Notes: generated by a model from the letters alone, not told the origin. Positions 47,080 to 59,600 are shown, counted from the stretch's first letter. The stretch: 64,000 nt of DNA from Sphagnum magellanicum (GCA_021904315.1 CM038922.1:3633347-3697346); one strand, 5' to 3'. Made by a program: numbers and translations.

Positions 47080-47106
47080 TGAGAACCACCCAACACTGGT
47101 TCAAAC
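47080..47106 (+). mobile_element. Right terminal repeat of the hAT element
   Basis: The end GAGAACCACCCAACACTG (47,081-47,098) read on the other strand is CAGTGTTGGGTGGTTCTC. This matches the tips of the MITEs at 8,465-8,861 and 5,771-6,334. The following 8 bases, GTTCAAAC, would be the target duplication, but I did not find the left tip. Confidence 0.65.
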
Positions 47107-49200
47107 TTCAACGAAAATAATGAGAAGATGGAGGCATGTAATGTGGTTAGGTAACTTGAATGGGAGATGAATTAGGCAAAGCAAATTAGAAGTACAGCTC
47201 CGTCTGCAGCTTCACCTGCAAATCATTTCCTAGTTCAAGCCAAATTCTATCCCATAATTTACATGGATGCAAAGTCTTTTCCCTCCTCACAGAGCCACCA
47301 AATTTGAGAACAATTGCCACTTGGTCATGTTATCAAATAGCAAAATCTGATAATTCCACACAATCTGGAATTTCTTGTTTTCAGTGTCTTAACTTTTTGA
47401 CAGCAAATCTAAAACTGGGAGTTGGAGCATAACTACAAATTAGAAAGAAATGAGCTCATGGGATGCATTGCATCCAGGGTTAATTTTTGCAGCTGCCAAT
47501 GCCCGTCACATATCAAATGCATGTCAAATAATACTCACACTTGGCAAGAAAACCAAAAAAGAATAAAAATCTAAGCTTCAAATGAAGCAGCTTAAAAGAA
47601 ACCCTGTCATGCAACATGCTGTAAAATAGTAGACCTGTCAGAAAGTTCTTCAAATCCTAAATGGACTAACTGTGAAAATGGACCAGGATACCCATTGTGG
47701 AGTATGGAGGGGTCTTGTTGTTCTAATGAATGATGGATGAAGAATTCTTTCAATTTCAACTAATATTGACAACTTCCATAAAATGTTTTGTTCACCAGGA
47801 GCTGCAATTGTGGTATTGCATTTGCACATCCAAATGCTGCAGTCTTGCATGTGATTGTGAAGGGACATGTTGATGTTTATTCGTGTGTGTAGCATTACTG
47901 AAGTCTATTGGGCCAGGTATCACACTCTAAACTTTGAAAGACGTAATAGCGACATATACAAATGCAGTTTTGTCTATGCTGTCATGGGTAGGGATTTGTC
48001 CTTGTAAGATAGACATAACAAGCTTATTATATGAGAGTTCCACCCTTGTAGGAAGTTTTGCTTTGAAGCTAATCGTAAACCAAAAAAATGGGTGGATTGG
48101 CTTGAACATTATTCATTTCAAAAATAATAATTGTAGGATTCCATTCTTGATGACATATCTGGAACATGTTGACTCAATACAAGGAAATTTAAACAACTAT
48201 ATCGAAGTAGGTTAACTATCACTAAGCATATGCTTGAAATGTTTGGAGATTGTACACTTTTGCCAATTTTGTTTCTTTTGCAGGTGAAAGATACACTTTT
48301 TCTTTACAAAATAAGAAAATGAAACAAAATTGACAAAACAGCAATTTCCAAACATTTTCGAAAATGAGAAATTAAAAATGTTGAAAATAAGGGTCATTTT
48401 TTCTTCATAAAAAAACTGGATGAATGCGAACAAACTCTTCAAAACGACCATCCAATATGTCACCCATAACATAACCAGTCATATTCATTGCCATATCCCT
48501 TGTGAAAAATTAACAGACTTTCCAACAAAAGTGAGGTAGAGCCAACTGGAATTGCATCAACCTAATCAGCAACAACATATTGCAAAATATCAATATAAAC
48601 CCAATTACAATCCAGGTCTTTTGCAACTGGACAAAACTATTAGGATAGCAAAGAGTAACACAAACCCAGTTCCCAGCAAGATCAGAAAATTGAGGAATGA
48701 AACAAGATGAAGGCTAAGATGACCACAAATTCGTTTTCAGAAAAGGTGCCCAGAAGGTAATCGATAAAGTATTGATCCAAGCTGGCTCGTCAAAATTCTG
48801 CACAATTGCAAGTACTACAAAGGCTACAGTTTACAGAGTAGGTGGCAAAGAGGTCACAGGCATTCTCAAGCAGTATGAAAAATTAGTGTCCACAATGTGA
48901 GAAGTAAAAGCCAGTCAGTGACCCGGCCTCAAATCCCAAACTTTCTGAATCATGAGGGAAGATCAGTGCCAAGACCTGGCTTGGTGTCAAATGATTCATG
49001 GCTTACACTGAAACATCTCACCTACAGCAGCCTGTCAACATGTATATACATAGCCATTTCTACCAGAAGTTTGCAAACTCATTCACCAATACCTCATTCA
49101 CCTACATATACATTGACTCCATCTCTACTCATTGGGGTTTCTGATACTTGGTTATTTGTTTGGTTGTGCAACAACTGAATAGAAAGCTGACACTGCAAGC
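47107..49200. other. Intergenic DNA, no gene recognised
   Basis: Frames are short on both strands and none shows a family signature. The last part may include the end of the KH-gene 3' UTR. Confidence 0.5.
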
Positions 49201-49457
49201 TGTACAAAAACATCCAAAATGTATCTAGCAAACTCAAATTCCTTCAGTCTCTATTACCTTTTCTTTTCCCGTACACAAAATAGATGACTTCATAATTAGT
49301 ATCCATCTCCTTCCTCATCCTTCCTCCCATATCGTATTATAAAATTGTCTGACAAGGCCAAAGATACATATGTAGAACAAACGAATGACTTCCAACATTG
49401 AAAACCCACCTCATCTGGCAGCACAAAATAAGCTACACAGAACAAAGTGCGATACTT

Positions 49458-52400
49458 TCAGTTCTGTGCTGTGGGTGCTGCTGCTGGCTGAGTTGTGGCA
49501 GCTGCACTGGAGCTGGTGGGGACAGCAGCCGTGTTGTAGTCATAAGGAGCAGCAGCTGAGCCAGCACTCTCATTTGGTTGTGTAGTATACCCTGTTTGAG
49601 GCTGATTATATGCATATGCTGATTGGCTCAAACTTGGCTGGTCCCCCTGAGTAGGCTGAGCATACCCGTATCCAGCATTGTATCCCTGTTGGGCATAGCC
49701 TTGCTGACCATATCCTGGCTGGGTATATGCAGCAGACGGGTCACTATAGCCTGCAGCAGGTGGCTGCTGCTGATAACCACTATAATAACCCTGCTGACCA
49801 TAGCCATACCCTGATGTATCTGTGGCAGAGGTCCCTGCCTGTGAAGTTTGCTGTCCACAAACACCCCAACTTTTGTTTGAGTATCAAGCTTAATGAAACA
49901 TAGGACCTTGTGGCTCAATAAATGCCCTCAGCATGGTAGATAATGCCAAAAAATCTGGACAAAGGCCACTTTCTACCAAATCACAGCATATAAGAAGCAG
50001 GAATTACCAGTTGTCCTTGCTGTCCATAGTAGTCGTATGAGCCCTGTGGCTGTGCTTGTGCTGGTGGAGCAGAAGAGCGTTGATCCCAGCCAGATGCATA
50101 GCCTACAGTTGGCTGTTGAGAGTATCCACCATATGGTTGTGGTGGTCCAGCATACTGTGGTGGCAGACCCATATATTGGGGAGCTTGCTGATATCCATAG
50201 GAAGGAGGTGGAGCTGCTGGTGGAACCCATGGCTGTGGGGGGCCCGAGGGCCTATACCCTCCTTGTTGGTGGTAACCACCAGGAGGGCCTCGTGTAACAC
50301 GATTCTATGGAGCAATCCAGCCAGCATACCCAATGAAAATCAGCAACTTAACAAAAGAGAGAACAGGACAAAGGCCAAGTGCATAAACCAAACCTGCAAA
50401 GATGCCAGCCCTTCTTCAGCACAAGAAGACTTGGCAACTGAGCTTCATCACTCCCAATATAACTTCGAGCAAATATGCGGCAGAACAGTTTTGACATCAC
50501 ATCACACAGCAATCAAACATCAATGACAGGCAGCAGTGTCAATGACACAATACAAGCCAAGCATTTTATTACATATGCAAATACATGTTTGTCATGATGG
50601 TTCCTAATAACCATAGATGTGCACCAAGGCATGTGTAGTCAGTCAGTTCACACAGGCTGGACAAATTACTCTCACCTCGTCTCCAAACAGTGTGTGTGAG
50701 CTTTCTGGCTACCGGCGAAAGAGTGGAGCCCGTCCTTCCTCAGTGCATTTTAGGTGCACCTGTTCCAGGGACTACTAGCTGTTTCCCGTCCCACAGCCCA
50801 AGGGGGCTCCAGTGGACAATCCAAAATTCTTCTGACACTACAATTACTGGATGCAATATTTTTCTTCACAAAGAGTGATCTAATTAATCACAACATTAAG
50901 AATACACAATGACAATTGAACAGATGCCCAGTAAACCCACTACAATGTCCAACACTATGCAACACATGCTCAATAATAAGAAAGCTGTTTGTCAGGCATA
51001 TCCTTCATAACATATAGGTGAGGTCGAGTTTTCCCTGGAAACTCGCCTGAGAATTCTAAAGGGGAGAGCTGGTTGCACCCAAAGCCTTTTCATCAACCAC
51101 ACATCATGATAACATCCATGACCAGCTGTGAAAAGTTCTCTTGGAAACCAATTTCTACAAATAAGCATATGTTACAATAACCAAGATAGCACTGGAATAT
51201 GCAAGGGACAAAACACCAACTGTCCAGTTGATGGCAAGTTTTTAATTACATAAAGAGTTACAACATTAACAACTAAAAAAACCAGGAATGCAAGAGTCAC
51301 ACATGCCTAATGGATATTAGCAGAGGAGACATATCCATGATCAATCTCCAAAAGCATCATGAATCTGTCTGGAAAGCATTATCAAACAATGAACTGACAC
51401 TCTTACTTCATCTGCAGAGCAGACACAGGAACAGTCCAAGAAAAGGATACATACAGAATTTTTCAAGAACTGGAATGCATCATGTGGAACTAGAATGAAA
51501 AATAATGCAAAGAAACCTCAAAGTAGTTGAGGCTTCAAGAAATACATAAGAATTGACTGCCAAGTAATTCAATTGCAGAGCTGAGACAAAATACGTTCGG
51601 AACCATACCATGATCCAGATGGTGCGTTATATCCTCGTACTAACGGCTGTCAAGATTAGAACTCATTGCAAATAATATAAGGTCATTACCAACAGCATTT
51701 GGCACAATGGAAGATTTTTGTACACTTTTGAAAGGGTTTGCAAATTCAGAAGTTTCACCAACTCAGCCAAGCACGATTTGAAGCAAGCTTGATTGAATTG
51801 TCTGGAGGACAGAGCTCTAGTTGTGGACAAATTCATATGAGGATCTTTACAGACATCCTGTAAATAGGAGGGCTGTGATTTTTTATCAGTGAATGGAGCA
51901 TGTTAAAGACACCACAAGTGAATCTGCATAAACCCAAAACACAACTTGCATCCAAGCACTCCCACACAGACATGAGCATGCAAACAAGGGTCTGGTTCAC
52001 CACACTGACCATAGGCTGCAAGCAAATTTACCTCATCAATTACTTCTTTGATCAGATCATAAGCCATATCTGTAGCCTTCTTGTTGCCTATCAGTGTCAC
52101 CAGCCTTTCAGTAGCACCTGGCTCAGTCTCACCATCATTTTGAACCTGGCAGATAATTAGTAGCGACCCAGGTTCACAACCATGAGTATGAACTGGAGCA
52201 ATACTAATTTTAGCTCAAAACTGTCTGAAGGAAAAATATTTGCTTCTGACATGATTCCTCAAAAACATGGCAAGGTAAACAAGGCACACAACCTGTATGC
52301 GGACACCACAGCGGCTCTGAAGGTTCTTGATGGTCTCACCTCCCCTCCCAATGATTAAACCAACCTGAAAATACCCCACCTGTAGCTCAATACTTCCTCG

Positions 52401-55051
52401 GGACATCAACTTGCACATTGCTCCAACTACTACAGAGAGCACAAAGTTGTTGTGCACCAAAAAAGATACAGACCTTGTTATTAGGTACTTTAACTTGCAC
52501 TTGCTCCCCTGGAGGACCAAATCCACGAGCAAGACCACCTGGTCCACCAGCTGAGGCCTGTTTTGAACATCCATAGAGATTACAGGGACATTAGGCAAAC
52601 CATCTAATATATCTAAAAAGTCAGAGGAATCCTTACTCTACAAGTACTCAGGATGCCTGAGAAACCATGACCTTGAGCTCAAGGAAAGAGGAAAGATTAC
52701 TCCACACAACAGATAACAACACTGTAAGTGATCACAAAGACAAATCATACATGATACACCTACAGCCAACCAGCATGAATCAAAGGAGGAGGAAAATCTT
52801 CAGCAGAATTGAGAACATTTCCATGCTTACAATTTAAGTTGACCTGAATAGAATTGAGAGAGAACCCAGTATAATGTTATACAGAATTCAAACAGAACTA
52901 CATCACATAAACTATGAAAAAACAAGATCCTGACCCTAAAACTCATGGGAGAAACTGAGGAGCAGGCTACTAACTCAGTCAGTACAGCTCAGCTTGTACA
53001 GTAGCGACAAGCTACTATAATATCCCATGGACTTCATCAGCCCCCAGCAGTCAGCAAAGTACATAAACCAACATACTGAGTTTCTGTCAAAAACCTAGCA
53101 ATAGCAGGAAAACTCAGCCACAATGCTACCTAGCTCAATAAAACATAAAACAGAAGGGAATTACCAAGGACAACAAGAAGAACAGGGACCGCAGATGTTG
53201 AGAAATGGCCAAAAAGAACCAAGAAAGGAGAAAGGTTAAAAACAATAACACAACATGGAGAAATCTAGAACCATGAACAATTGAGGACAGATAGATCTTA
53301 TGAGGAAGAGCAATAGATGGTCAGAATAAGTTGACCATACAGACCTCTGCAATCACATCTTTGACAAGTTGTTCAGCACGGTTAATCTGTTCTGGAGTCC
53401 CTGTGAGCTCCACTTGTCGTGTTGACAGACGAGGGTCAGAATCAGCATCCCGTGCTACCTGAATTCTTGCCCCCGATTGATGCTGCAGATACTTGATGGT
53501 CTCCCCACCTTTCCCAATAACTAGCCCTACCTGCAAACGAACATAATATCAAATTGGATCTCACATGGCCAGGGCTTACACCTGATATCAAACATACACA
53601 TGGCCCTGACAAATGTGTTCTTTCAAATGGCAACTGTGAAACTACTCCAATTCTTGTGCACAACTTTGAAAGTAACTGTCAGAGCATGAACAGCCACATT
53701 AAATAACTCAATGTACTCAGGAAAAACCAGTCAACTAGGAACTTGATAATGCTTTCTGGAACTGCCCATGTAAGAAAAAAAAATATTCTGGGATGGCTTT
53801 CCATCAAAGCCAAAAGTGAATCAAAGACCATTCTCAGATACAATTTCTTCCAGAGGTGCTGGCAGTCTAGGCAAGGGAACTCCCATTGCTGCCATGAGAG
53901 TAAGTGATCCAGTTGCAGCAGTTGACAGATGAATCCTCATCATCATGGAAATGTCCCATACTCCCCATTTTTGTTGCCATCTTGTTTCATCTGAGTTGTG
54001 AGTGCTACTATACAATCCAAAAGGGACACTACTCTGTCCTAAGAGCCACACAGAGAAGAGGACAAAGGGAAACCCTACCTTTGAGTTTGGGACATCAATT
54101 TTCCTTGATAGGGTAGATCCCCCTTGGGGATTATAGTATTGAGGAGCTTGATGATACTCTTGAGAAGGTGGATGTTGATACTGCTGCTGCTGATGATGAT
54201 GATGATGTTGCTGCTGCTGCTGATGCTGGCTTTGATGCTGGCTTTGATGCTGGCTCTGGTGTTGGTCATCTTCTGAAGGCTGATCTTGCCCATTGTTGTG
54301 ATCTGGGGCAGACAGCAACAACATACCGTGAGACAATCACACCCTCCTCTAACAATTATCATGAGGAGGAAGAAAACAGTGAAACAATATAAAGACTTAA
54401 AGGAGCAAGATCTTTGGAAGCATGTCAGTGAACCCATAATTTCTGTTTATGGTCAAGGAGAGGCACATATGTGTCTAGCTTGGGCCAATAATTCATCATG
54501 TTTGCGAGCATTGGTCAATGGGGAGGCTAAAGGATTTTTTTTTTGAACATTACATCAATGTCATACGACACAGAAATGAGTGTTTCCAAAGACTTGCACT
54601 AGCTATATAAGAAATGACAACACTTCGATCAATAGAAAACAAGAGCAAAGACTGAATTTCCAAACCCTATCCTATTGTCATCGTCCTTACCAGCATAACC
54701 CTGGTCCAAGTCGGAGCCGTTAGACCGAGACGGTCCCTTGATGTGATCGTCCAAGACCTCTTCCGTCCTTGGCCTTTTGCCCTCCGCACCGGTCACCAAG
54801 CGTGCCGCAATAAGCTCGGCTCTCTGTTTCGCAAGCTCGAACTCCGATAGCGGAGGCGGCACGCTGTTGTAACTCACCCCTGAGGTAACAGCTGCCCCTC
54901 CTCCTCCTCCGTCCCCAACATCGAAGGCGGCATTAAAGCTGCTGTGATGATGATCCTCCCCCGCAACAACATCTTGGAATTTCCGCTTGTTTTCAATGCG
55001 AGCAGGTTCGAACACCGCGGAACTCCGCACTCCGCCACCATCGTCCGCCAT
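49458..55051 (-). CDS. Two-KH-domain, Gln-rich RNA-binding protein (FUBP-like)
   Basis: Minus-strand exons: 55051-54691, 54302-54079, 53530-53345, 52557-52474, 52364-52293, 52145-52032, 50304-50008 and 49850-49458. All are GT-AG, phases agree, and the product is 576 residues ending in TGA at 49,458. Order: an acidic/Gly-rich N-terminus (start MADDGGGVRSSAVFEPARIE) with a basic KRPRTEE patch; a His/Gln-rich stretch; KH1 (residues ~188-257, GKGG loop in VGLVIGKGGETIKYLQ); a linker with GGPGGLARGFGPP; KH2 (~276-347, GRGG loop in VGLIIGRGGETIKNLQ); and a long Pro/Gln/Tyr-rich tail with YGQQ-type repeats. This matches plant far-upstream-element-binding-like KH proteins, which bind single-stranded nucleic acid and act in pre-mRNA processing; nuclear location is inferred. 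Its CTCCTCCTCC tract lies upstream near 55,154-55,175. A 38-bp candidate exon in intron 6 is left out because it breaks the frame. Confidence 0.93.
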
Positions 55052-56020
55052 TCTTTTCCAACCAAAACTATCGAGGAGGAATCGACGCAACAATCTCCGT
55101 CACAACCTCCAAACCCAATACGAAAACTACACAAACACGCGCAACGCACAAACCCTCCTCCTCCTCCTCCTCTGTGAGTGTGTGTTATGAGAGAATCAAG
55201 TGCGCCCCCTACTGCGCAGGCCTAGAGAATGCGGAACCGCTCGATCTGATATTCTTTACAGCCTGTGCGGCCGCGATATGTAGTAAGGCTGGGCACATCA
55301 GAAAAATGAACAGCCGTTTGATGGCGAATATGGGCTGGCGGGCCCCCTCCGGAAATGCCAACAACAGCCGAACCATATGCCAGCAAACACGCAGATGGCG
55401 GCAAACGGCCCTGGCTTATGGTTCGCCGGTTACTTTACGCACCCGGAAAAAAAAAGAACACAGTTTCCACAGAACACAGTCCTCAGAGTCTTAGAGACGG
55501 CCTGAGTGACCCAGCACCCATCAGTGCGCCATCCCAAAAATCCCGTTCTGGGATTTCATGGATGGGATGAAACTGTCTAAGGGGACAGTTTATATGGTCA
55601 GTAGCTTTTATTTTCTTCTGGGCCTTTTTTTTCCTCATACTTTTTTTATCCCAGCTCCCTGTTTTTTCTCCTGGGCCTCACTTTTGATTTTTTTTTTTTT
55701 GGGCCACCTATGACCCCATATTATTTTTTGGCAACTCCTACCTACCCCGTCAACCTACCTACTGCCCTGCCTCCCTCCAACCCATCTACCTCCCTCCCCC
55801 TCCTTCTTTCTTTCTGCCTCATTGAGTTTCCACAGCTTCAGGAGCTTGTAGAAAGAACTTTCAGGAGCATGGAGAGGGGTGGAAAGGCAAGGAGCTTGTA
55901 GAGGCAAAGACCTTGAATACGTGTAGAGATGAGGACCTTGAAGGTCAACAAAAAACATTTTCAAACTCCTTTTTTTTTAATTATGTTGCTGCACCAAGGG
56001 TTACAATGTGATTTTTTTTT
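55052..56020. other. 5' leader/promoter of the KH gene and intergenic DNA
   Basis: The first ~130 bp hold a CTCCTCCTCC tract and are probably 5' UTR on the minus strand. The stretch to ~55,500 is the most GC-rich in this part of the window, as expected near a promoter. Nothing else is recognised. Confidence 0.5.
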
Positions 56021-57475
56021 CCATCTCAAATGCTACTTCTAGGGAGATGACAACCACAAGCATAGCCCATGGTAATCGTCATTTTCTTTGAACTTAATTG
56101 TTGCTCTAGGAAGACGATGACTAAGTTGTGCTCATCATCGTCATTTTTTTTTTTTAATGTTCATATATTGTCACAACCCTAGCCTTGGGCTCGCCACCAA
56201 AGGAAAGGCATGGAAAGGTGGGGGTTGAGAATGCAACCCAAGAGTCACATTTGCATTCTTGGGAATGTGAGAGAGTGTGAGGCAATGAACTCACACACTT
56301 CCAAATGGACTCCCACTTTGGGAATTAGGGTCCCTATGGAATTTCGAATTTTTAAAAAAGGATTTCAAGGGTCAAAATTCATTAGATTAAAAAAGATCAT
56401 TACGTCATTGAAAAGCTCTTGAAACATAGATGTTTAAATGGGCTCACATGGCCCATTTGAGTACTTATAACACAAGTTATGGCCAAAAGAAGGGTTAGGA
56501 ATCAAAGTGCCAATTTGATTCCTAACCACTAAAAAGCAGGAATCGTCTTAAATTACATGCATGCCACATATCGTAGGAAAGCTCTCAACAAGGGCTATAA
56601 CTTTGCTTTAAACCTCACCTTAATCAAATGTTTACACAAAAAGTTACAGACTTCCAAAATTCCAAAAGTTTTAATTTCAAAAAATTTGGAACTCCCAACT
56701 TGGGGGTCTCGGGACAAAATGACATTTGAATGCAAACCCCATGGCTAATCATAGAAAATATTATAAAAGGAAAGGTGGTGGCTTCCCCCAAGTTCAGGCC
56801 GTGATGAATCTTATGAGTTCGTGTATGCCCATGGTTTGTCCATGCACCAAAAGTGCTCCAACTACGCACTAACCAATTTGTTGTTTGGTTTGTGTAAGTC
56901 CATGTGAATAGTTAACCCACTCGTCACTCGTCTTAATCCCCATCCCGAAACTCCAGCACGCCCCTCTTACCCTCGAAGTGTTATATAAACTAAGGAATGT
57001 ACCCTAACTCCTTTTTTTGTCGTTTTCACCTTTTAACTCACATTTGAGTCTTTCAAAGAGTTTGGGGGTGCATCATTTGTTGCCTCTAGGGAGTCATTTT
57101 TTTAAAGTTACGATGTGTTGCATCAGGAAACGATGACAATGAACGCAACTCATTGTTATCGTTTTTTTTTCATGTCGATTGTTGCTTCCACCAAGGAAAC
57201 AAAGAAGATGAATGCACATTCATTGTCATCATCTTTTTTTATTCTTAAATGTTGCCTCCACTAGGGAGATGAGGACAATGAGCACATACGCTCATCATCT
57301 TTTTTTTAAAAAATTAAAAAGTGTCGTCTAAAGATGACGAACACATGCGACAATGATGAGTGCAACAACGTTCATCATCATCTATTTTATTTTTGAAATA
57401 CTACCTCCAAGGACAACGATGAGCATAACAACGTTCATCATCGTCAAATTTTTCGTTTGTTGCATGTAGAAAATG
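56020..57475. repeat. Degenerate minisatellite (~80-100 bp units), split by an LTR
   Basis: Units read roughly TTGTTGCCTCTAGGGAGATG, then ACGATGA..GCA..CTCATCATCGTCATTTTTTTT. They are seen at ~56,025-56,168 and ~57,075-57,475 (five or more units). The LTR-like unit at 56,169-57,075 interrupts the array. Units vary in length and in their T-run. Confidence 0.78.
56169..57075 (+). mobile_element. Solo LTR of the GGTGGCTTCCCCCAAGTTC family
   Basis: It starts TGTCACAACCCTAGCC and ends GGGGTGCATCA, about 907 bp. It shares GGTCTCGGGACAAAATGACA, GAAAGGTGGTGGCTTCCCCC, CAAAAGTGCTCCAACTACGC and the end with the 33,150 copy, and the same blocks inverted with the 38,288 copy. Flanks TATAT and TTTGT are not a clean 5-bp duplication, so the target site has mutated or an end is misplaced. 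Confidence 0.75.
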
Positions 57476-57479
57476 ATTA

Positions 57480-58035
57480 CATTCATGTTAGTCTTCTACT
57501 TGCATTTGATGCATAATTGGTGGTTGTATTCTTTTTGTTTTCTGTTGTAACTAATGGTAGTGTTTTTCTTTTTTTTATTATTATAGATGAGAGAGTGGAA
57601 AATGAACCAGGAACTAAAATAATATTGTGTTGTTTGTGTTCTCGTTAGATGCAAACTTGAAAGAAAACAAAGAATGTTAGAGTACATCAACAAGTTTCAA
57701 TAGAAGCTATAGATGGCATGGGAGGTGTGATGAATGAAAGACATTTGGAGGCTAGTGTGATGGGATAGCAAGCGGGTGTTGAAGATGTGGTTCCATTAGT
57801 TCCAAATGAGATTGTTGAGGAGTAAGTGGAAAAGGGTGAAAATGTTGGAGAAATATCTAAGAGAGATTATAATCAAATTGAAATGGATTTGGAGATAATT
57901 ATTTTGATGGTAAAGGAGCAAGAAAATATAGTTCTTGCTACTCCATTGCCGAAGCAAGAGAATGCAAATGAGGATGGTGAACCTCATGCACATATTGATG
58001 GAAATGACATAGCCATTGAACTTCATTTATTATAA
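57480..58035 (+). other. Possible decayed coding region
   Basis: A 69-codon frame at 57,826-58,035, rich in Glu and Asn, follows a stop-containing stretch. No family is recognised. It may belong to the same mobile debris as 58,490-59,250. Confidence 0.3.
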
Positions 58036-58039
58036 TTAT

Positions 58040-58180
58040 AACCCCACCCATCCTTTCAAGTGGAGATGATGGGTGGGGTTTTTTTTGTTAGATTTGTGAT
58101 TGCAATACCTTCTTCAATTGTGGTCCCTAAACCTTTACCTGCCCCACCTTCCTTCTCCATGTGAGAAGGTGGGTGGGGCA
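58040..58180 (+). repeat. Twin GC-rich hairpins
   Basis: AACCCCACCCATC (58,040-58,052) pairs perfectly with GATGGGTGGGGTT (58,068-58,080) and is followed by a T-run. A second hairpin, TGCCCCACC (58,140-58,148) with GGTGGGGCA (58,172-58,180), is extended by TTCTC/GAGAA. Both stems carry the same CCCCACC core in a very AT-rich background. Confidence 0.8.
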
Positions 58181-58283
58181 TCATTTTTTGGTTGAAATTT
58201 GTATCCAATACCCTTAGACTTGTAGGTGATATTGGTATTTTTAGGGTTTGTTTCATTTTATGCAAATTTCAATATTGGAGTTA

Positions 58284-58430
58284 ACAATACCCTCATCTTG
58301 TGTTTTGTTTTTTTTTATTTTTATATGCAATACCCTCGTTAGGTGTTTTGTTTTTTCTTCTTTCTATGCATTACCCTCATCTTGTATTATAATCTTCTAT
58401 CTATCTATGCAATACCTTCATTTTTTAAGG
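58284..58430 (+). repeat. ~55-bp tandem repeat with AATACCCTCAT core
   Basis: AATACCCTC(A/G)T, T(C/T)TTGT(G/A)TT and runs of T recur at ~58,284, 58,328, 58,369 and 58,408. They form three to four imperfect units of about 40-55 bp. Confidence 0.7.
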
Positions 58431-58489
58431 GATAACCTTTATCCAGAATATAAAGTCTCACATAAGTTTTTTGTTTTTGTTTATGATTT

Positions 58490-59250
58490 CAAATGTGGTT
58501 ACCCCTCCCCCGATTGCCATAGAGGGTGTCCATTGGGCAAGGGATGGGCCCAAATTTGCTTATAGGGTTGATGGGTGCGATGCATCCTATATAGCCAAGT
58601 ACAACTTGGTGTGGCATTTTCAGGCGCATCACAATGTTACCATGGAGCCAGGCAAGTTCGAACGCCCATCTATTTGAGAGTAAGGCCTAAGGGTTCAAGA
58701 TCATGTGACAATGAATGTGCAAGTTTTTAAGTCGCCATTTGTTAAGTTAGCCTTTGGCCACATCCTTCAACTTCATGGCATGACTGCATGGGGTGTAGGG
58801 GCCATCCCTTTCAACAAGTAGGCCAAACCGGAATGGGATGAGGACCTTGCACTTATTATTTGAGCGACTCGAATCGGGTATGCAAAAGCATTCAAAAATG
58901 CTTGGATGGAGCATGACTGGAAGTCTGTATCAAATAAGATAGTGCGACATAAGGAGATTGGCCTCCTTATGTAATATGATGATTTAGAAATGATTCATGG
59001 TCAATAAATTTCCAATAATGCCATACTAAATTTTATTTGAATGTCAAGTTTTTAAATTCATATGCAATACTTATTGCATTGCGTTGTTTATTTAAGGTTC
59101 AAGGCACCACCGAGGAGGTGTTTGTGGTTGATGTTTAGATGCAATATTAGCCAATTGTGGGGTTTTTACACAACGGCACACCCATGATGTAAAGGTTGCA
59201 TTAGTGCAGTATAGGAGGGCCAGTGGGATCGCATCCTCTTCCGATAGTGA
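58490..59250 (+). pseudogene. Decayed zinc-finger/transposon-derived reading frame
   Basis: The open part (to 58,677) reads GVHWARDGPKFAYRVDGCDA, then YIAKYNLVWHFQAHHNVTM, which looks like one C2H2-type finger (C..H-x-H pattern). After the stop it can be followed as GHILQLHGMTAWGVGAIPFN, AFKNAWMEHDWKSVSNKIV and EIGLLM, then EEVFVVDV at 59,115. Stops interrupt it in several places. The repeated-family look suggests a mobile-element gene, but I cannot name the superfamily. Confidence 0.6.
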
Positions 59251-59432
59251 CACAAATTAATTTATCCCATAGTTTATCCCACTTTTGATTAAAGTATTGT
59301 TTTGGTCTTCATGATTTAAGGTAACAATTTATTTTTAAAGCAACCACATGTTCCCCATTTTAAGCTGGGGTTGTTTAATTGGTCTTAACAACCATTTTTT
59401 GCACATTGATGTGCATTGAGTAATGTTTATGC

Positions 59433-59600
59433 ATTAAAAAAATCCTTTTTGTTTCACAATGTATGATATTATTACATTTGTGCATTGAGTAATGCTTATG
59501 TTTAAAATTATCACATTGAATAATGCATTAAGGATTTTTTTGCACATTTTGCGATAATATCGTAAATTGTGAAACAAAAAGGATTTTTTTTTAATAATTA
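59433..59600. repeat. Inverted repeat with ~40-bp arms
   Basis: AAAAATCCTTTTTGTTTCAC and ATGATATTAT near 59,440-59,475 are mirrored by ATAATATCGTAAATTGTGAA and ACAAAAAGGATTTTTTTTAA near 59,551-59,595. The loop is ~75 bp. It is probably a small foldback element. Confidence 0.75.

Noticed and set aside
54168-54437. Asp/Ala-rich and Ile/Ser-rich frames opposite 54.1-54.4 kb
   Set aside because: They are antisense or out-of-frame readings of the CAG/CAT tract that encodes the Gln/His stretch of the KH protein.
58621-58680. Possible tRNA-like GGCAAGTTCGAACGCC box
   Set aside because: No matching A box, anticodon stem or acceptor stem at the right spacing. I found no credible tRNA or rRNA gene in the window.
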